Assembly: GCF_000807925.1 (NCBI RefSeq)
Contig: NZ_JRVC01000004.1
Location: forward strand, 124,001 to 188,000
From: Novosphingobium subterraneum
GTDB lineage: Bacteria > Pseudomonadota > Alphaproteobacteria > Sphingomonadales > Sphingomonadaceae
Direction: 5' to 3'
DNA: 64,000 nucleotides
Below the pieces are notes generated by a model. It was not told where the DNA came from and did not search any database. It saw nothing but the letters and a program-made list of their open reading frames with translations. Positions 33,508 to 42,751 of the stretch are shown here, one piece after another. Position 1 is the stretch's first letter; every line of letters begins with the position of its first letter. Made by a program: the position numbers and the translations under genes.

Positions 33508-34182
33508 TCAGTCGTATCCGTCATAGACGTTGCATCGTGCGATGGGGTTAGGCGCGGCGGCGTTGCGTTGGTAGGCCTGGGTCAGGTCCCGATCCGCACG
33601 GACGTTGAAAGTTGCGGTGGTCCGTATCACGGCATCGGGTACGAAGCGTTGGCTGACGAGCGGCTGGTAAGCGTACTCGATCTCGACGAAAATGACCGCA
33701 TCGCCTTCGGTCGCGGTCACTTCCTCCCCTGCTGGCCCCATTCCTGACAGCGAGCCATCGGTTCCCGTTCCTTCACCACCGTACGACGATTGAAAGTTCC
33801 GCTTACCCTTGCAGCGCTGCCAGTGGATGTATTGGGTATCTTCAGTGCCCGGCACCACCTCGAGGCTGCTGATGACCACGCGGCCATGCTCGAACAGATC
33901 GAGCTTGCCCGCCTGGATGTTGGCGCCAACCAGCAGGTCGTTGATGTCGCTTTCGTAGATCTTCAGGTTTTCGAGCATCGACTCGTCGCCAATGCGTGAC
34001 CCGTTATCGGCCAGTTGCATGGCAAGCTGGCTGACACGCATATGAGTGATGGCAAGATTGCCCAGTTCCGCTCCCCACAGCCCGAGAGTTAGCACAAGTG
34101 GCGCACCAAGAGCGAGCTCCACCGCCGCGACGCCGGACCTGTTGCGGACCAGGCCCGCCAGGCGTTCGACAATCCGCTTCAT
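33508..34182 (-). CDS. TadE-family pseudopilin (cassette B, third gene)
   Basis: A 224-residue minor pilin-like protein. The start ATG at 34182 overlaps the stop of the preceding gene as ATGA. The N-terminus is basic (MKRIVERLAGLVRNRSG) and runs into VAAVELALGAPLVLTLGLWGAELG, the TadE signature with the conserved Glu. The remaining residues form a periplasmic domain with no recognised fold. TadE proteins are processed by the prepilin peptidase and assist Flp pilus assembly. It ends the five-to-six gene minus-strand series. Confidence 0.8.
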   Translation of the reverse strand: MKRIVERLAGLVRNRSGVAAVELALGAPLVLTLGLWGAELGNLAITHMRVSQLAMQLADNGSRIGDESMLENLKIYESDINDLLVGANIQAGKLDLFEHGRVVISSLEVVPGTEDTQYIHWQRCKGKRNFQSSYGGEGTGTDGSLSGMGPAGEEVTATEGDAVIFVEIEYAYQPLVSQRFVPDAVIRTTATFNVRADRDLTQAYQRNAAAPNPIARCNVYDGYD

Positions 34183-34772
34183 GTACAGTTCCCGAGTTTC
34201 GCCCGGCTTTTCTGGGCATCGTAGGGCTGGTTCCGGAGTACCGTGCTGGCGCTGTTGGTCACTGTTTCGCTGAGGCCAATCAACGACGCCATCGGGAATT
34301 TGCGACTGTAGGTCATGGTCGCGGTATAGACGACCGCGTCGCGCGCTCCTCCCAGACCATTGGCGCCTCTGTCGCGATCCCATGTGCCGCTGCCGTTGGC
34401 GTCCTCGTAAGGCTCTCCGTCATCGCAGACGCCGTTTTCGTTGGCGTCGGTATAGTCTTCCTCCAGCCCGATATCGGTGAAGTTTGCATAAGCCTTGCGC
34501 GAAAACGCGATGGAAGCATCGGGGACTACGCGGTGGACCTCTGCCTTCACCGCATCATCCAGCGTGGTCAGCGTGCTTGCTGCCCCTTCGACAGTGGAAT
34601 CGCGCGCGGCGCGCTGCAGCGCCCCTTGCAGCATGGTGTTTGCATATACCGAGTACCCCATGTCGAAGAGCCCCATCAGCAAGAGCACCAGAACAGGAGA
34701 TGCCAGCGCGAATTCCACCACCGTTGCGCCATCCGCATCCGTGCCGAGGCTGTGCAGTTGGCGCCTGATCAT
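34179..34772 (-). CDS. TadE-family pseudopilin with calcium-loop insert (cassette B, second gene)
   Basis: A 197-residue TadE-like protein: basic start, then DGATVVEFALASPVLVLLLMG with the conserved Glu. Residues about 105 to 135 contain DYTDANENGVCDDGEPYEDA followed by NGSGTWD, an Asp/Asn/Gly pattern like paired calcium-binding loops of EF-hand or thrombospondin-type-3 kind; this is unusual for TadE. Both ends overlap neighbours by 4 bases (ATGA). Function in pilus assembly is inferred from family and context. Confidence 0.8.
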   Translation of the reverse strand: MIRRQLHSLGTDADGATVVEFALASPVLVLLLMGLFDMGYSVYANTMLQGALQRAARDSTVEGAASTLTTLDDAVKAEVHRVVPDASIAFSRKAYANFTDIGLEEDYTDANENGVCDDGEPYEDANGSGTWDRDRGANGLGGARDAVVYTATMTYSRKFPMASLIGLSETVTNSASTVLRNQPYDAQKSRAKLGNCT

Positions 34773-36688
34773 TGGGCCAGTCTCAGGTCACCGATCGAAC
34801 GGGCGATCTTCCGGAAGGCGTTCTGCAGCTCTTCGGCATTCTTCGCGCTGAAATAGTGGCCGCTGCCCGCACAGTCGGTCATGATTGGGTTGAGATCGGT
34901 GCCGAATGCGACGAACCAGACCGTGACGTTGCGCTTCTTTACTTCCTCGCAGACGAAGGAAAACCGCTTTTCGATCGTCTGCGTGAGCGTGAGGGGCGAA
35001 CTGGGATGCCAGCGCCGCTGCGCGATCGGTTCCACGCCATAGGAACTGTAACTGATGTCCAGCGAGGAGGTCTGCCCGTCAGTCAGGAAGATCAGGTGGC
35101 GACTGGTCCTCTGACGGGTGGAGACATCGGCGTTCTCGGCCGCGAAGATTCCGCTCGGAGACAACAGTCGCGCCGCCCAGATCATGCCGATGTCGTGGTA
35201 AGTGCTGCCTGCGGCAACCAGTCCGTCGATGTAGCCGTGGAAGGCGCTCTGGTCCCAGACCTGCAGTTTGCGCGCTGACGTGGGGCAGGCAGCGAATCCG
35301 GCAATGCCGGGAGCAAGGAACTCGCTGTTGGTGGTGACTTCGCTGGTGGTGAAGCTGCCCGAGCCATCCCAGAGCCTGGCGCGCTCATAAATCATGGCAG
35401 GATACATCGGCCGCCACTGCGTGTCAGGCGCGCCGGCGGTCGGCACGGTGTCGATATCGAGATCGAGAGCGCGATCGAGATCGACATTGTCGTAGTCGTC
35501 GATCTCGTAGGTGGATCGCTCTTCAATGCAACCGTTAGACGCTGTGCGCCAGTCGCTCGTGTCCTTCAGCACATCCTTGTAGAGCCAGGAACTGCCTGAA
35601 GCGAGACTGGGCTCGGTGATATACTTGAAGGTGTCGACGTAGCTTGCGTAGGTCGTGGTGGAAAGCGTGCAGGTACTGCCTGAACGAGAGACGGAGTAGG
35701 TGTTGCCGTTCCTCGTACGATTATAGGTGTAGGTTGTCCTTGTGCCGGACGGATTGCTCACTTGGGCGGTCGTCGTGGACAAGAGTTGCGTCGACGTTGT
35801 CAGCGTGTTCGCCGGTGCGGAACAGGTATATCCGCCACCGGCCTCCGTCGCGGCAAACGTCGAGGTGGTGGTGTAATAGGTTCCGGAGACTGGAGAGACC
35901 GCACTGTAATAGCCATAAAGCCCGCCGCTTCCACTGGTGCTAACCAGGGTCCGCGATGGATAGCGCCACTGCGGGACCACCCACTCGTCCTTGAGCAAGC
36001 CGCCGACGTTCACGTTCGTTGAATAGGGAACGAAGCCATAGCGAATCCGGCTTTGTGGCTGGCGATTCGCTTCCATGGTGGCGTAGAAGCCCTTCACCAC
36101 CGATTTCAGCACGGCGATCTTGGGCGAGGTGTCGTCGGGGTTGCTCTCGGCCATCGAGCCGGTGACATCGAGAGCCATCATGATGTCGGTGTTGGGCACG
36201 CTCAGTTCGGCGCGGCAATTTACGGAAATGGCAATTTCGTCCTTGCCGAAGAACTGCATGATGTCGGTGGGAAGGATGACGGACGCAATGCCGCCGACGG
36301 ATTGATCGTCCTCCAGCGTCATCACGAAGTCTCGGTCGACGGAGTTGTAGATGCCGTCGGCAAAGTTCGCGTTGAAGAAGTGCGTGCCCTTGCTGATGAC
36401 CGCTGCTCCGTCGATGTCCGGGTCGAAGTCCACGATCGCGCCCAGTTCCTTGCGTGCACCCAGGACGCCGGCATCACAGGCCTGTTGAAGTCGGGATTCG
36501 ACGAGATAGGCGCGCCCCATGTCTATGCTTGAGCCAACCAGGGCAAGCAGCGGAACGACCGACATCGCAAGCATGATCAGGGCATTGCCTGACTCATCCC
36601 GGCAGAGACTGCGCAGGCATCTGACCGTCGAACGATAATGCGTTCGAAGCCACGAATGACGGCAGGAAAGATAAGCGTCTGACGACAT
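34769..36688 (-). CDS. TadG-like protein with von Willebrand A domain (cassette B, first gene)
   Basis: A 639-residue protein. After a 30-residue basic segment comes the TadG N-terminus (DESGNALIMLAMSVVPLLALVGSS, then DMGRAYLVESRLQQACDAG). The VWA domain begins near residue 169, with the metal-binding motif DVTGSM (174 to 179); a Ser/Thr/Tyr-rich insert of about 100 residues follows, then HLIFLTDGQTSS. TadG-like proteins are surface-exposed minor parts of the Flp system, and a VWA domain suggests adhesion. It begins a TadG-TadE-TadE unit with ATGA overlaps. The insert is poorly conserved text. Confidence 0.82.
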   Translation of the reverse strand: MSSDAYLSCRHSWLRTHYRSTVRCLRSLCRDESGNALIMLAMSVVPLLALVGSSIDMGRAYLVESRLQQACDAGVLGARKELGAIVDFDPDIDGAAVISKGTHFFNANFADGIYNSVDRDFVMTLEDDQSVGGIASVILPTDIMQFFGKDEIAISVNCRAELSVPNTDIMMALDVTGSMAESNPDDTSPKIAVLKSVVKGFYATMEANRQPQSRIRYGFVPYSTNVNVGGLLKDEWVVPQWRYPSRTLVSTSGSGGLYGYYSAVSPVSGTYYTTTSTFAATEAGGGYTCSAPANTLTTSTQLLSTTTAQVSNPSGTRTTYTYNRTRNGNTYSVSRSGSTCTLSTTTYASYVDTFKYITEPSLASGSSWLYKDVLKDTSDWRTASNGCIEERSTYEIDDYDNVDLDRALDLDIDTVPTAGAPDTQWRPMYPAMIYERARLWDGSGSFTTSEVTTNSEFLAPGIAGFAACPTSARKLQVWDQSAFHGYIDGLVAAGSTYHDIGMIWAARLLSPSGIFAAENADVSTRQRTSRHLIFLTDGQTSSLDISYSSYGVEPIAQRRWHPSSPLTLTQTIEKRFSFVCEEVKKRNVTVWFVAFGTDLNPIMTDCAGSGHYFSAKNAEELQNAFRKIARSIGDLRLAQ

Positions 36689-36837
36689 GATTAGACGACT
36701 ACGCAGAAACCCCTAATATTAAGGATAACTTTCATCGTAAAATATTTCCTAAAGTGTCCGGAGCGCACAGAGGAAATCGTATAAGGCGTGCTTAACCCAA
36801 AGCCGTGTACGCGATTTGGTGACGCCCCAATGGATAT
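36689..36837. other. AT-rich gap between the two tad cassettes
   Basis: 149 bases of clearly lower GC content than the surroundings. It probably holds the promoter for cassette B on the minus strand. No certain -35/-10 pair or terminator was identified. Confidence 0.4.
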
Positions 36838-37287
36838 TCAGCTTTCCATCAAAAAAAGGGGCTGAGTATATGTGATGGGAAATGCATCAACCCCAATAAA
36901 CGACAGCACTGTCGGTATGCTGTAAGTCATGGTTACGGTTTTCTCGACAGTCCCATCTATACGCGGATCGATTACATTCGTTACGCTGATCGCCAGACGC
37001 GCGCTTTCCAGCTTGTAAGGACTCTTTATCGCGATGGATCGCAGGTAAAACCGGATCTGATCGTTGGTAAGCTCATTTCCGGTCTGATAGTTCACCACAG
37101 CATAACGCATCACGTCTGACGCAACCGAACGCATCGCGTTGTAGTTCTGCATGCCAATGCCGATCTGCAAAACCCCGAGCATCAATGCGAGGATCGTGGG
37201 TGCGAGAAGAGCAAACTCCGTTACCACGGAACCCTGCTTCTGGCGCAGCAATGCACGGAGCGTTCTGGCCAAGCGTCCGGTAGTCAT
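36838..37287 (-). CDS. TadE-family pseudopilin (cassette A, third gene)
   Basis: A 149-residue TadE-like protein. The ATG at 37287 overlaps the stop of the gene before it (ATGA). Basic N-terminus, then QGSVVTEFALLAPTILALMLGVLQIGIGMQ, the TadE hydrophobic segment with conserved Glu. The rest is a small periplasmic domain ending LFLMES. It closes cassette A. Confidence 0.82.
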   Translation of the reverse strand: MTTGRLARTLRALLRQKQGSVVTEFALLAPTILALMLGVLQIGIGMQNYNAMRSVASDVMRYAVVNYQTGNELTNDQIRFYLRSIAIKSPYKLESARLAISVTNVIDPRIDGTVEKTVTMTYSIPTVLSFIGVDAFPITYTQPLFLMES

Positions 37288-37760
37288 GCCTTTGTCCTCT
37301 GACCGTAGAGAACATAACGATTGACCTGGAGCGAAATGGTCGAGCCCAAGCCGAACTCCGTCCAGATCGGCACGTAATCGTAAGACAACGTGACCTGCAC
37401 ATAGCGCGAAACATTGTCGCCTGTCGCGCAGGTGCTTTCCAAGGCGACATAGGCGTTCGAGGAATTGCAACGATAAGCCGCCGCCACCATCACCTGTTCG
37501 GGTTCAAGTCCGGCTGTGGCAACAACCACGTTCTTGAGTGCGTTCAGTTCGTCCGACGTGTCAGGGTCGGTGGCAAGTGCGACGGATTCGGCCAGCGTCA
37601 TGGCGCTCTGCAACTCGCTTTGCCGCGCAACCAGGCTGCTTACCTGGTAGGCGCCAAGGCTGAACAGCACCATGAGCGGGGCGATGATGGCGGTTTCCAC
37701 GGCCATCGCCCCGCTTGGATCGCGGATCAGGCGTTGCAGAAGCGATCGGGCTGGGATCAT
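37284..37760 (-). CDS. TadE-family pseudopilin (cassette A, second gene)
   Basis: A 158-residue TadE-like protein with N-terminus RDPSGAMAVETAIIAPLMVLF, in which the Glu after the small-residue run is the prepilin-peptidase recognition residue. A cysteine pair (YRCNSS and STCATG) in the periplasmic part could form a disulfide. It overlaps both neighbours by 4 bases. Confidence 0.82.
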   Translation of the reverse strand: MIPARSLLQRLIRDPSGAMAVETAIIAPLMVLFSLGAYQVSSLVARQSELQSAMTLAESVALATDPDTSDELNALKNVVVATAGLEPEQVMVAAAYRCNSSNAYVALESTCATGDNVSRYVQVTLSYDYVPIWTEFGLGSTISLQVNRYVLYGQRTKA

Positions 37761-39376
37761 ACGATCAGCTTCACCTTGCTGACTTCTTTCGCCACCACGG
37801 TGTCTTCAGTCAGTCCGGGCGGACAGAAAGAGCTCATGTTGGCCGTGCCGGAGATCGCGATCGTGTCAGCCGCGATCATCAGGCATTGACTGGTGACCTT
37901 GGCGGTCCCGGTAAAGTCGATGCCGCTGTTTGGCAGATAGATGGTCCCGTTCAGAACCGTGTCCGAATCGCCATTGATCTTGCTGCGGTCAGTCCCGGTG
38001 GAGTTGCGATCCTCGAAGACCAGCATGCCTGCCAGTGCGTTGGCATCCGTTTCGGACACACCGCGGCTGACCAGTTCCGAAGCCTGAATGGCAGTGAGGT
38101 TGATGTTCGAGCCGCCATTGATCTTGATGTACGCACCATTCTTGAGCACGAACATCACACCGCTGCCGACGACGGCGTACTGACCGCTGATCTCGACCCC
38201 GCCACCGTCGATGATGTAGACGCCCGGCGCAAACGTCGTGGCGCAAGACACCTTTATGCCCCCGACATAAGTCCCGGGCAGCGCAGAGGCCAGGTCGGCG
38301 GTGGTCGTCTTGCTGATGTTGGACAGGGTGGTGGCAACAACCGTTTCCATCTTTTCCCAGACGGTGTTGTTCCCCGAACCGCTGTTCGTCTGGGTCCAGA
38401 CTACGGTGGTCGCATAGGTCGTGCCCGCCACTACCGTGTTCTCGACAATGACATAGCTGTCGTTGTTCTCGGTCGAATAGTCCTTCTTCGCGTTCTTGTT
38501 GCCGCTGACCTGCTCGGTCGCAGTTTGCCAGGTCGCACCCTTCCAGTAGGTATAGGTGACAGTGGTCTTCTTGTTTCGGTCGGCTCGGGTCGTGGTCGTT
38601 CCTTTCACGCAGTAGTAGCTGCGTGCCACCTGGCTTTCAGTCGGGTTCGGCGGCGAAAGGTTGGCATAGGGATCGAACAGGCCTTCGAGATAGTCGTGGA
38701 CCTCGTCGTCCGTGTGGTTGCTGAACCATTCGTCGATGCCGCCGCGAGAAAGCACCCAACCGGCATCGATGTCGGGATTGCCGTCGACGAGGATGGACGA
38801 GTCGGAGGTCGAAAGGGCCGCAATGCCGCACTTGGCCTTCAGCACGGAAGTGCCGCCGATCGTGACGGCGCCGCTATCGTCTTCATCGAGCGCAAGCAGG
38901 CAGGACGTAAAGGACGTGCCGGACGTATAGGCTGCCTGCGCCGATGCTGTGACCGTGGTGCCTTCTCCCGTCAGAAAGCTCGAGAAGGGCAGGGTGTCCC
39001 GCACCGTCGCGCTCACCGTGACGCTGTTGTTGCTACCACCGGCATAGCTCGACAACGTAACCGAGGGCGGGCCCACGGTGATGTCGTTAACGGTTGAGAT
39101 GTTGGCGTTGAATTCCTGAAGCGCCCGGTCCGAATAGATGGCGCGCGTCGCGCTCTGCGTTCGGGCCCAGGCGCCGGCCAGAGCTGCCTGATCCACGGCG
39201 AACTGCAATTCGCGCTTCCACATGTACCACTGTGCGGTATCGACCGCCAAACCCGCCCCGCCAATGAATGCCGGCATGCCCAGGGCAAGCAGCAGCGTTG
39301 CATTGCCGCCCTTGTGCCGGGCAAGGCGCTTGCACAAGTGGACCAACCCCGAGAGTGATCGAAATGCTGAGAGCAT
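37757..39376 (-). CDS. TadG-like protein (cassette A, first gene)
   Basis: A 539-residue TadG homologue. N-terminus: basic, then GGNATLLLALGMPAFIGGAGLAVDTAQWY and MWKRELQFAVDQAALAGAWA, the standard TadG opening. The middle is rich in Thr, Ser and Asn, and the C-terminal part has short beta-repeat text (GVYIIDGGGVEISGQ, NGAYIKINGG) typical of beta-solenoid-like extracellular regions. No VWA MIDAS motif was seen, unlike the second TadG. It leads cassette A. Confidence 0.8.
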   Translation of the reverse strand: MLSAFRSLSGLVHLCKRLARHKGGNATLLLALGMPAFIGGAGLAVDTAQWYMWKRELQFAVDQAALAGAWARTQSATRAIYSDRALQEFNANISTVNDITVGPPSVTLSSYAGGSNNSVTVSATVRDTLPFSSFLTGEGTTVTASAQAAYTSGTSFTSCLLALDEDDSGAVTIGGTSVLKAKCGIAALSTSDSSILVDGNPDIDAGWVLSRGGIDEWFSNHTDDEVHDYLEGLFDPYANLSPPNPTESQVARSYYCVKGTTTTRADRNKKTTVTYTYWKGATWQTATEQVSGNKNAKKDYSTENNDSYVIVENTVVAGTTYATTVVWTQTNSGSGNNTVWEKMETVVATTLSNISKTTTADLASALPGTYVGGIKVSCATTFAPGVYIIDGGGVEISGQYAVVGSGVMFVLKNGAYIKINGGSNINLTAIQASELVSRGVSETDANALAGMLVFEDRNSTGTDRSKINGDSDTVLNGTIYLPNSGIDFTGTAKVTSQCLMIAADTIAISGTANMSSFCPPGLTEDTVVAKEVSKVKLIV

Positions 39377-39519
39377 GCTGCTACCGTTTTCTCATTCCGT
39401 CGGCGGCTGCCGATGCCAATCCCGCGAATCGTTAAGTAGATTGTCGTGGTAAGTTCATCTTGAAGCCATCTGGTTGACGGCCCGTTAAACAATACGGGAT
39501 TTGCGAGAGTTGTTTCTTA

Positions 39520-40107
39520 ATGTCGAAGTTACCATCGAAACCCGCCGAAACCCTGGATATCACGCGTAAAATTGCCCTTGCCTATGCTCCTGCGGCGGCG
39601 CGCCCTGCGTGGCTGGCCCTGTTCATGCTCGAGCAGAAACTGGCCGAGACCGCCCGCCCCGGGCGCGAACCCTTGATGGTCCAGTTGCGGCTGTCGTGGT
39701 GGCGGGATCGCTTGAACGAGAGCGGTGAGGCATGGCCGGTCAGCGAACCGGCACTGGCATCGCTAAGGGCGTGGAAGGGGCAGCACGGTCGGCTGGTGGA
39801 ACTGGTCGACAGCTGGGAGGCTCGCGCCATGGGCGAGGAACAGGAAGACGAATTCGCCTTGGCCCTGACCAATGCCTATCTCGCACTGGCCGAGGTGCTT
39901 GACGTTCGAGACAAGGGCGCGATCGCGGCTCATGCGCGATATCTGGCGGGTGAGGCAACCTCAGGCGGGCGGAGAGGTGCATTGCCCCGCGCGATGCGGC
40001 CACTTGCCGTTCTTTGCGCCATGAAGGACAGTTCCGATAACCCGGGAAAGGGACGCCGCCTTGTCGATTTCCTGCGGGTGGTCCGCGCAGGGACGCTGGG
40101 CTTCTGA
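39520..40107 (+). CDS. Short squalene/phytoene-synthase-like protein
   Basis: A 195-residue protein with weak similarity to the trans-isoprenyl synthase fold: LALFMLEQKLAE and LMVQLRLSWWRDRLNE resemble the start of phytoene synthase-like and NDUFAF6-type proteins. The Asp-rich metal motifs needed for prenyl condensation are not visible and the protein is much shorter than true synthases, so enzymatic activity is doubtful. It may be an assembly factor relative. It is divergent from the tad cassettes. Confidence 0.5.
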   Translation: MSKLPSKPAETLDITRKIALAYAPAAARPAWLALFMLEQKLAETARPGREPLMVQLRLSWWRDRLNESGEAWPVSEPALASLRAWKGQHGRLVELVDSWEARAMGEEQEDEFALALTNAYLALAEVLDVRDKGAIAAHARYLAGEATSGGRRGALPRAMRPLAVLCAMKDSSDNPGKGRRLVDFLRVVRAGTLGF

Positions 40108-40187
40108 GTTCGTGCCAAAGCGGTAGCATCTACCCATGCCGCGACAAGCCTGCAGCGTTAGACCCTTCATCAAGGAGGGTGAAAAAA

Positions 40188-40658
40188 ATGGTTCGTGCCT
40201 TGCTTGGTGGTCTCGCTGCCCTGATGCTTTGCGCTGCTGGCGTCTTCTGGTGGCAGGGCCGTGCCGAAACACGGGAAGGGACTGCCCCGCCATTGCCGGT
40301 CGCCGATGCTGCAGTCGCTCCGGAAGGTCTGCCAAGCGCCGACATCGAAGGGCTTACCGGTGTCGCCCCTCCCGAAGCAACGTCTGTCGGCAAGGAGACC
40401 CGCAGGTTCAATCTGGTCGACAAGGACCGGGACAACCGGATCAGCCGCACCGAAATGCTGAGCCTGCGCGCATCGGCGTTCCGCAAGCTCGACAAGGACG
40501 GCAACAATCTGCTGACTTTCGAGGAATGGGCCTATGTCACTGTCGACAAGTTCAAGTCGGCCGATGGGAATGGCGACCTGTTTCTCACCCGTGAGGAGTT
40601 TGCCACCACGCGGCCGAAGGCAGCACCCAAGCCAAAGCAGAAATGCTCCTGCAAATAG
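40188..40658 (+). CDS. EF-hand calcium-binding protein
   Basis: A 156-residue protein. The ATG at 40188 has AAGGAGG nine bases upstream; a GTG three codons earlier is too close to it. The N-terminal helix (MVRALLGGLAALMLCAAGVFWW) anchors it in or exports it across the inner membrane. Three EF-hand loops are visible near residues 70 to 145: DKDRDNRISRTE, DKDGNNLLTFEE and DGNGDLFLTREE. A Lys/Pro/Cys tail ends the protein. It may sense or buffer calcium in the periplasm. It converges with trmFO. Confidence 0.85.
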   Translation: MVRALLGGLAALMLCAAGVFWWQGRAETREGTAPPLPVADAAVAPEGLPSADIEGLTGVAPPEATSVGKETRRFNLVDKDRDNRISRTEMLSLRASAFRKLDKDGNNLLTFEEWAYVTVDKFKSADGNGDLFLTREEFATTRPKAAPKPKQKCSCK

Positions 40659-40662
40659 GGGC

Positions 40663-42030
40663 TTACGCCAGAGAACCGAGCCACCCGGCCATGTCCGCCT
40701 TGGCCCGCTCGGTATAAGCTTCCTTACGCGCCTTCTTCTTCACGTCGTGCAACGGCGGGAAGAGGCCGAAGTTGACGTTCATCGGCTGAAAGCTCTCGGC
40801 ATCGGCATCGCCGGTGATGTGCGACAGCAGTGCTCCCAAGGCCGTCGTTTGCGGAGGCGGTGTCCACGCGCGCCCTGCAATCTGCGCCGCCGTCATCAGG
40901 CCGGCCAGCATCCCGACCGAACCGCTTTCGACATAGCCTTCGCAGCCCGTGATCTGACCGGCAAACCGGATGTGCGGCGCCGATTTCAGTCGAAGCTGCC
41001 GATCGAGCAGCGTTGGCGAATTGAGAAAGGTGTTGCGGTGCAAGCCGCCCAGTCGGGCGAACTCGGCATTTTCAAGGCCGGGGATCGTGCGGAACACACG
41101 AACCTGTTCGGCGTGCTTCAGCTTGGTCTGGAAGCCGACCATGTTCCACAGTGTGCCGAGCTTGTTGTCCTGGCGAAGTTGCACCACGGCATAGGGCCAG
41201 CGCCCATTGGGGTGTTCCGCTGTGGCCCAATGCGGATTGTCCAGTCCCACCGGCTTCATCGGTCCGAACCGGAGCGTCTCTTCGCCCCGCGCGGCCATGA
41301 CCTCGATTGGCATGCACCCGTCGAAGTAGGGGGTGTTGGCTTCCCACTCCTTGAACTCGGTCTTCTCACCGGCGAGCAGCTCTTCCCGGAAGGCGAGGTA
41401 CTGCGGCTTCGTCATCGGGCAATTGATGTAATCGCGCCCGTCGCCGCCGAGCGCGAGCGAGGCCTCCGCGCCCTTGTCCCAGCGCGAGGCCATCCACGCC
41501 ACATCCATGTCGATGGAATCGCGGTAGACGATCGGCGCGATGGCATCGAAGAAGGCGAGGCTGTCGGCGCCGGTCGTGCCACCGATGCTTTCGGCAAGGG
41601 AAGGGCTGGTGAGAGGCCCAGTCGCCACGATCGTCAGCCCCTCTCCGGGCAGTGAATCGATGCGTTCCCTTGCAATCTCGAGCGTAGGCTGCGCGCGCAG
41701 GGCCGCCTCGACTTCAGCAGAGAACACGTCCCTGTCGACAGCCAGCGCCGATCCCGCGGGCACCCGCGCCTTGGCCGCTGCCGCCATGAGCAGGCTATCG
41801 CACTGGCGCATTTCGTAATGCAGCAGCCCGACGGCGTTCTTCTCATCATCATCGGACCGAAAGGAATTCGAGCAGACCAGTTCGGCAAGGCCATCGCCGT
41901 TGTGTGCAGGGGTAGTGTCACCACTGCCGCGCATTTCGGAAAGTCTTACGCGAACCCCGCGACGGGCAAGCTGCCACGCCGCTTCGCTGCCGGCCATGCC
42001 GCCGCCGATGATATGGACCTGATGCGTCAT
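40663..42030 (-). CDS. trmFO: tRNA (uracil-54-C5)-methyltransferase, folate-dependent
   Basis: A 455-residue FAD enzyme that makes m5U54 in tRNA with methylene-tetrahydrofolate. The start ATG at 42030 gives [18 protein letters not shown], the FAD-binding motif. Conserved text includes [39 protein letters not shown] and [14 protein letters not shown], all usual in TrmFO. The frame upstream of 42030 is not typical and overlaps the divergent YhhN gene. Normal length. Confidence 0.95.
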   Translation of the reverse strand: MTHQVHIIGGGMAGSEAAWQLARRGVRVRLSEMRGSGDTTPAHNGDGLAELVCSNSFRSDDDEKNAVGLLHYEMRQCDSLLMAAAAKARVPAGSALAVDRDVFSAEVEAALRAQPTLEIARERIDSLPGEGLTIVATGPLTSPSLAESIGGTTGADSLAFFDAIAPIVYRDSIDMDVAWMASRWDKGAEASLALGGDGRDYINCPMTKPQYLAFREELLAGEKTEFKEWEANTPYFDGCMPIEVMAARGEETLRFGPMKPVGLDNPHWATAEHPNGRWPYAVVQLRQDNKLGTLWNMVGFQTKLKHAEQVRVFRTIPGLENAEFARLGGLHRNTFLNSPTLLDRQLRLKSAPHIRFAGQITGCEGYVESGSVGMLAGLMTAAQIAGRAWTPPPQTTALGALLSHITGDADAESFQPMNVNFGLFPPLHDVKKKARKEAYTERAKADMAGWLGSLA

Positions 42031-42099
42031 GGGCTTGCCCTTGGCATTGCCGCGCCGTTGCGGCAAGAGCGTCCGCAGGGCAAAGGGAGAAGACGCCGG

Positions 42100-42748
42100 G
42101 TGCCGGGACGCGCATTGATCGAGAAACGGCCCTGGCTGGTCGCCAGTCTGATCGCCGGAACGAGTTACTGGCTTGCCGCAAAGGGGCAGGTGCCCGGCCT
42201 TTGGCTGATACTCTGGAAAGGCGCGGGCGTTGCCCTGCTCGCTGCATATGCCTGGGCGCATCATCCCTCGCGCAGCGCCCACTTGCTGGCTCTGGTCATG
42301 GCGCTGGGCGCGATTGGCGACATGGTGCTGGAAGTGGACTTCACCGGTGGTGCTGCAGCCTTCTTTGCGGGCCACGTCGCCGCGATAGCGCTGTATCTGC
42401 GCCAGCCTTTCAGGGTTGGACAAGGCCGTGGCGGTGGTATCTGTCATCGGCGTCCCGGCGCTGTCGTGGGCGCTGTCCGGCCGGATGGACGTTGCAGGCT
42501 ATGCTCTGTTGCTCGGCGGAATGGCGACGGCCGCATTTGCCAGCGATTTTCCGCGCAGCCGGGTGGCGCTGGGCGCCGCCATGTTCGTCGTGTCCGACCT
42601 GCTGATCTTCGCGAGGATGGTCCCGCTGGCGCGCAGCGCGGTCCCGGGGCTGCTGATCTGGCCGCTCTACTACTTCGGCCAGTTCATGATCTGCACCGGC
42701 GTGATCGCCACTCTGCGGACGAGGGGCGAGTTTCGGCCCGTCCGGTAA
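42100..42748 (+). pseudogene. YhhN family (lysoplasmalogenase-like), frameshifted
   Basis: Two overlapping reading frames together encode a YhhN-type membrane protein. The first, from a GTG at 42100 behind GGGAG, gives [13 protein letters not shown] and [14 protein letters not shown] up to LYLRQPF near 42410. The family continues in the next frame from about 42401 ([34 protein letters not shown]) to the stop at 42748. The shift falls near 42395 to 42415 in CCAGCCTTTCAGGG. Either a base was gained or lost or the sequence has an error. Both halves look conserved in text, so decay is recent if real. Confidence 0.7.
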
Positions 42749-42751
42749 AGT

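Noticed and set aside
39520..40107. Functional phytoene synthase for carotenoids
   Set aside because: Too short and without the two Asp-rich metal motifs; no other carotenoid genes nearby.
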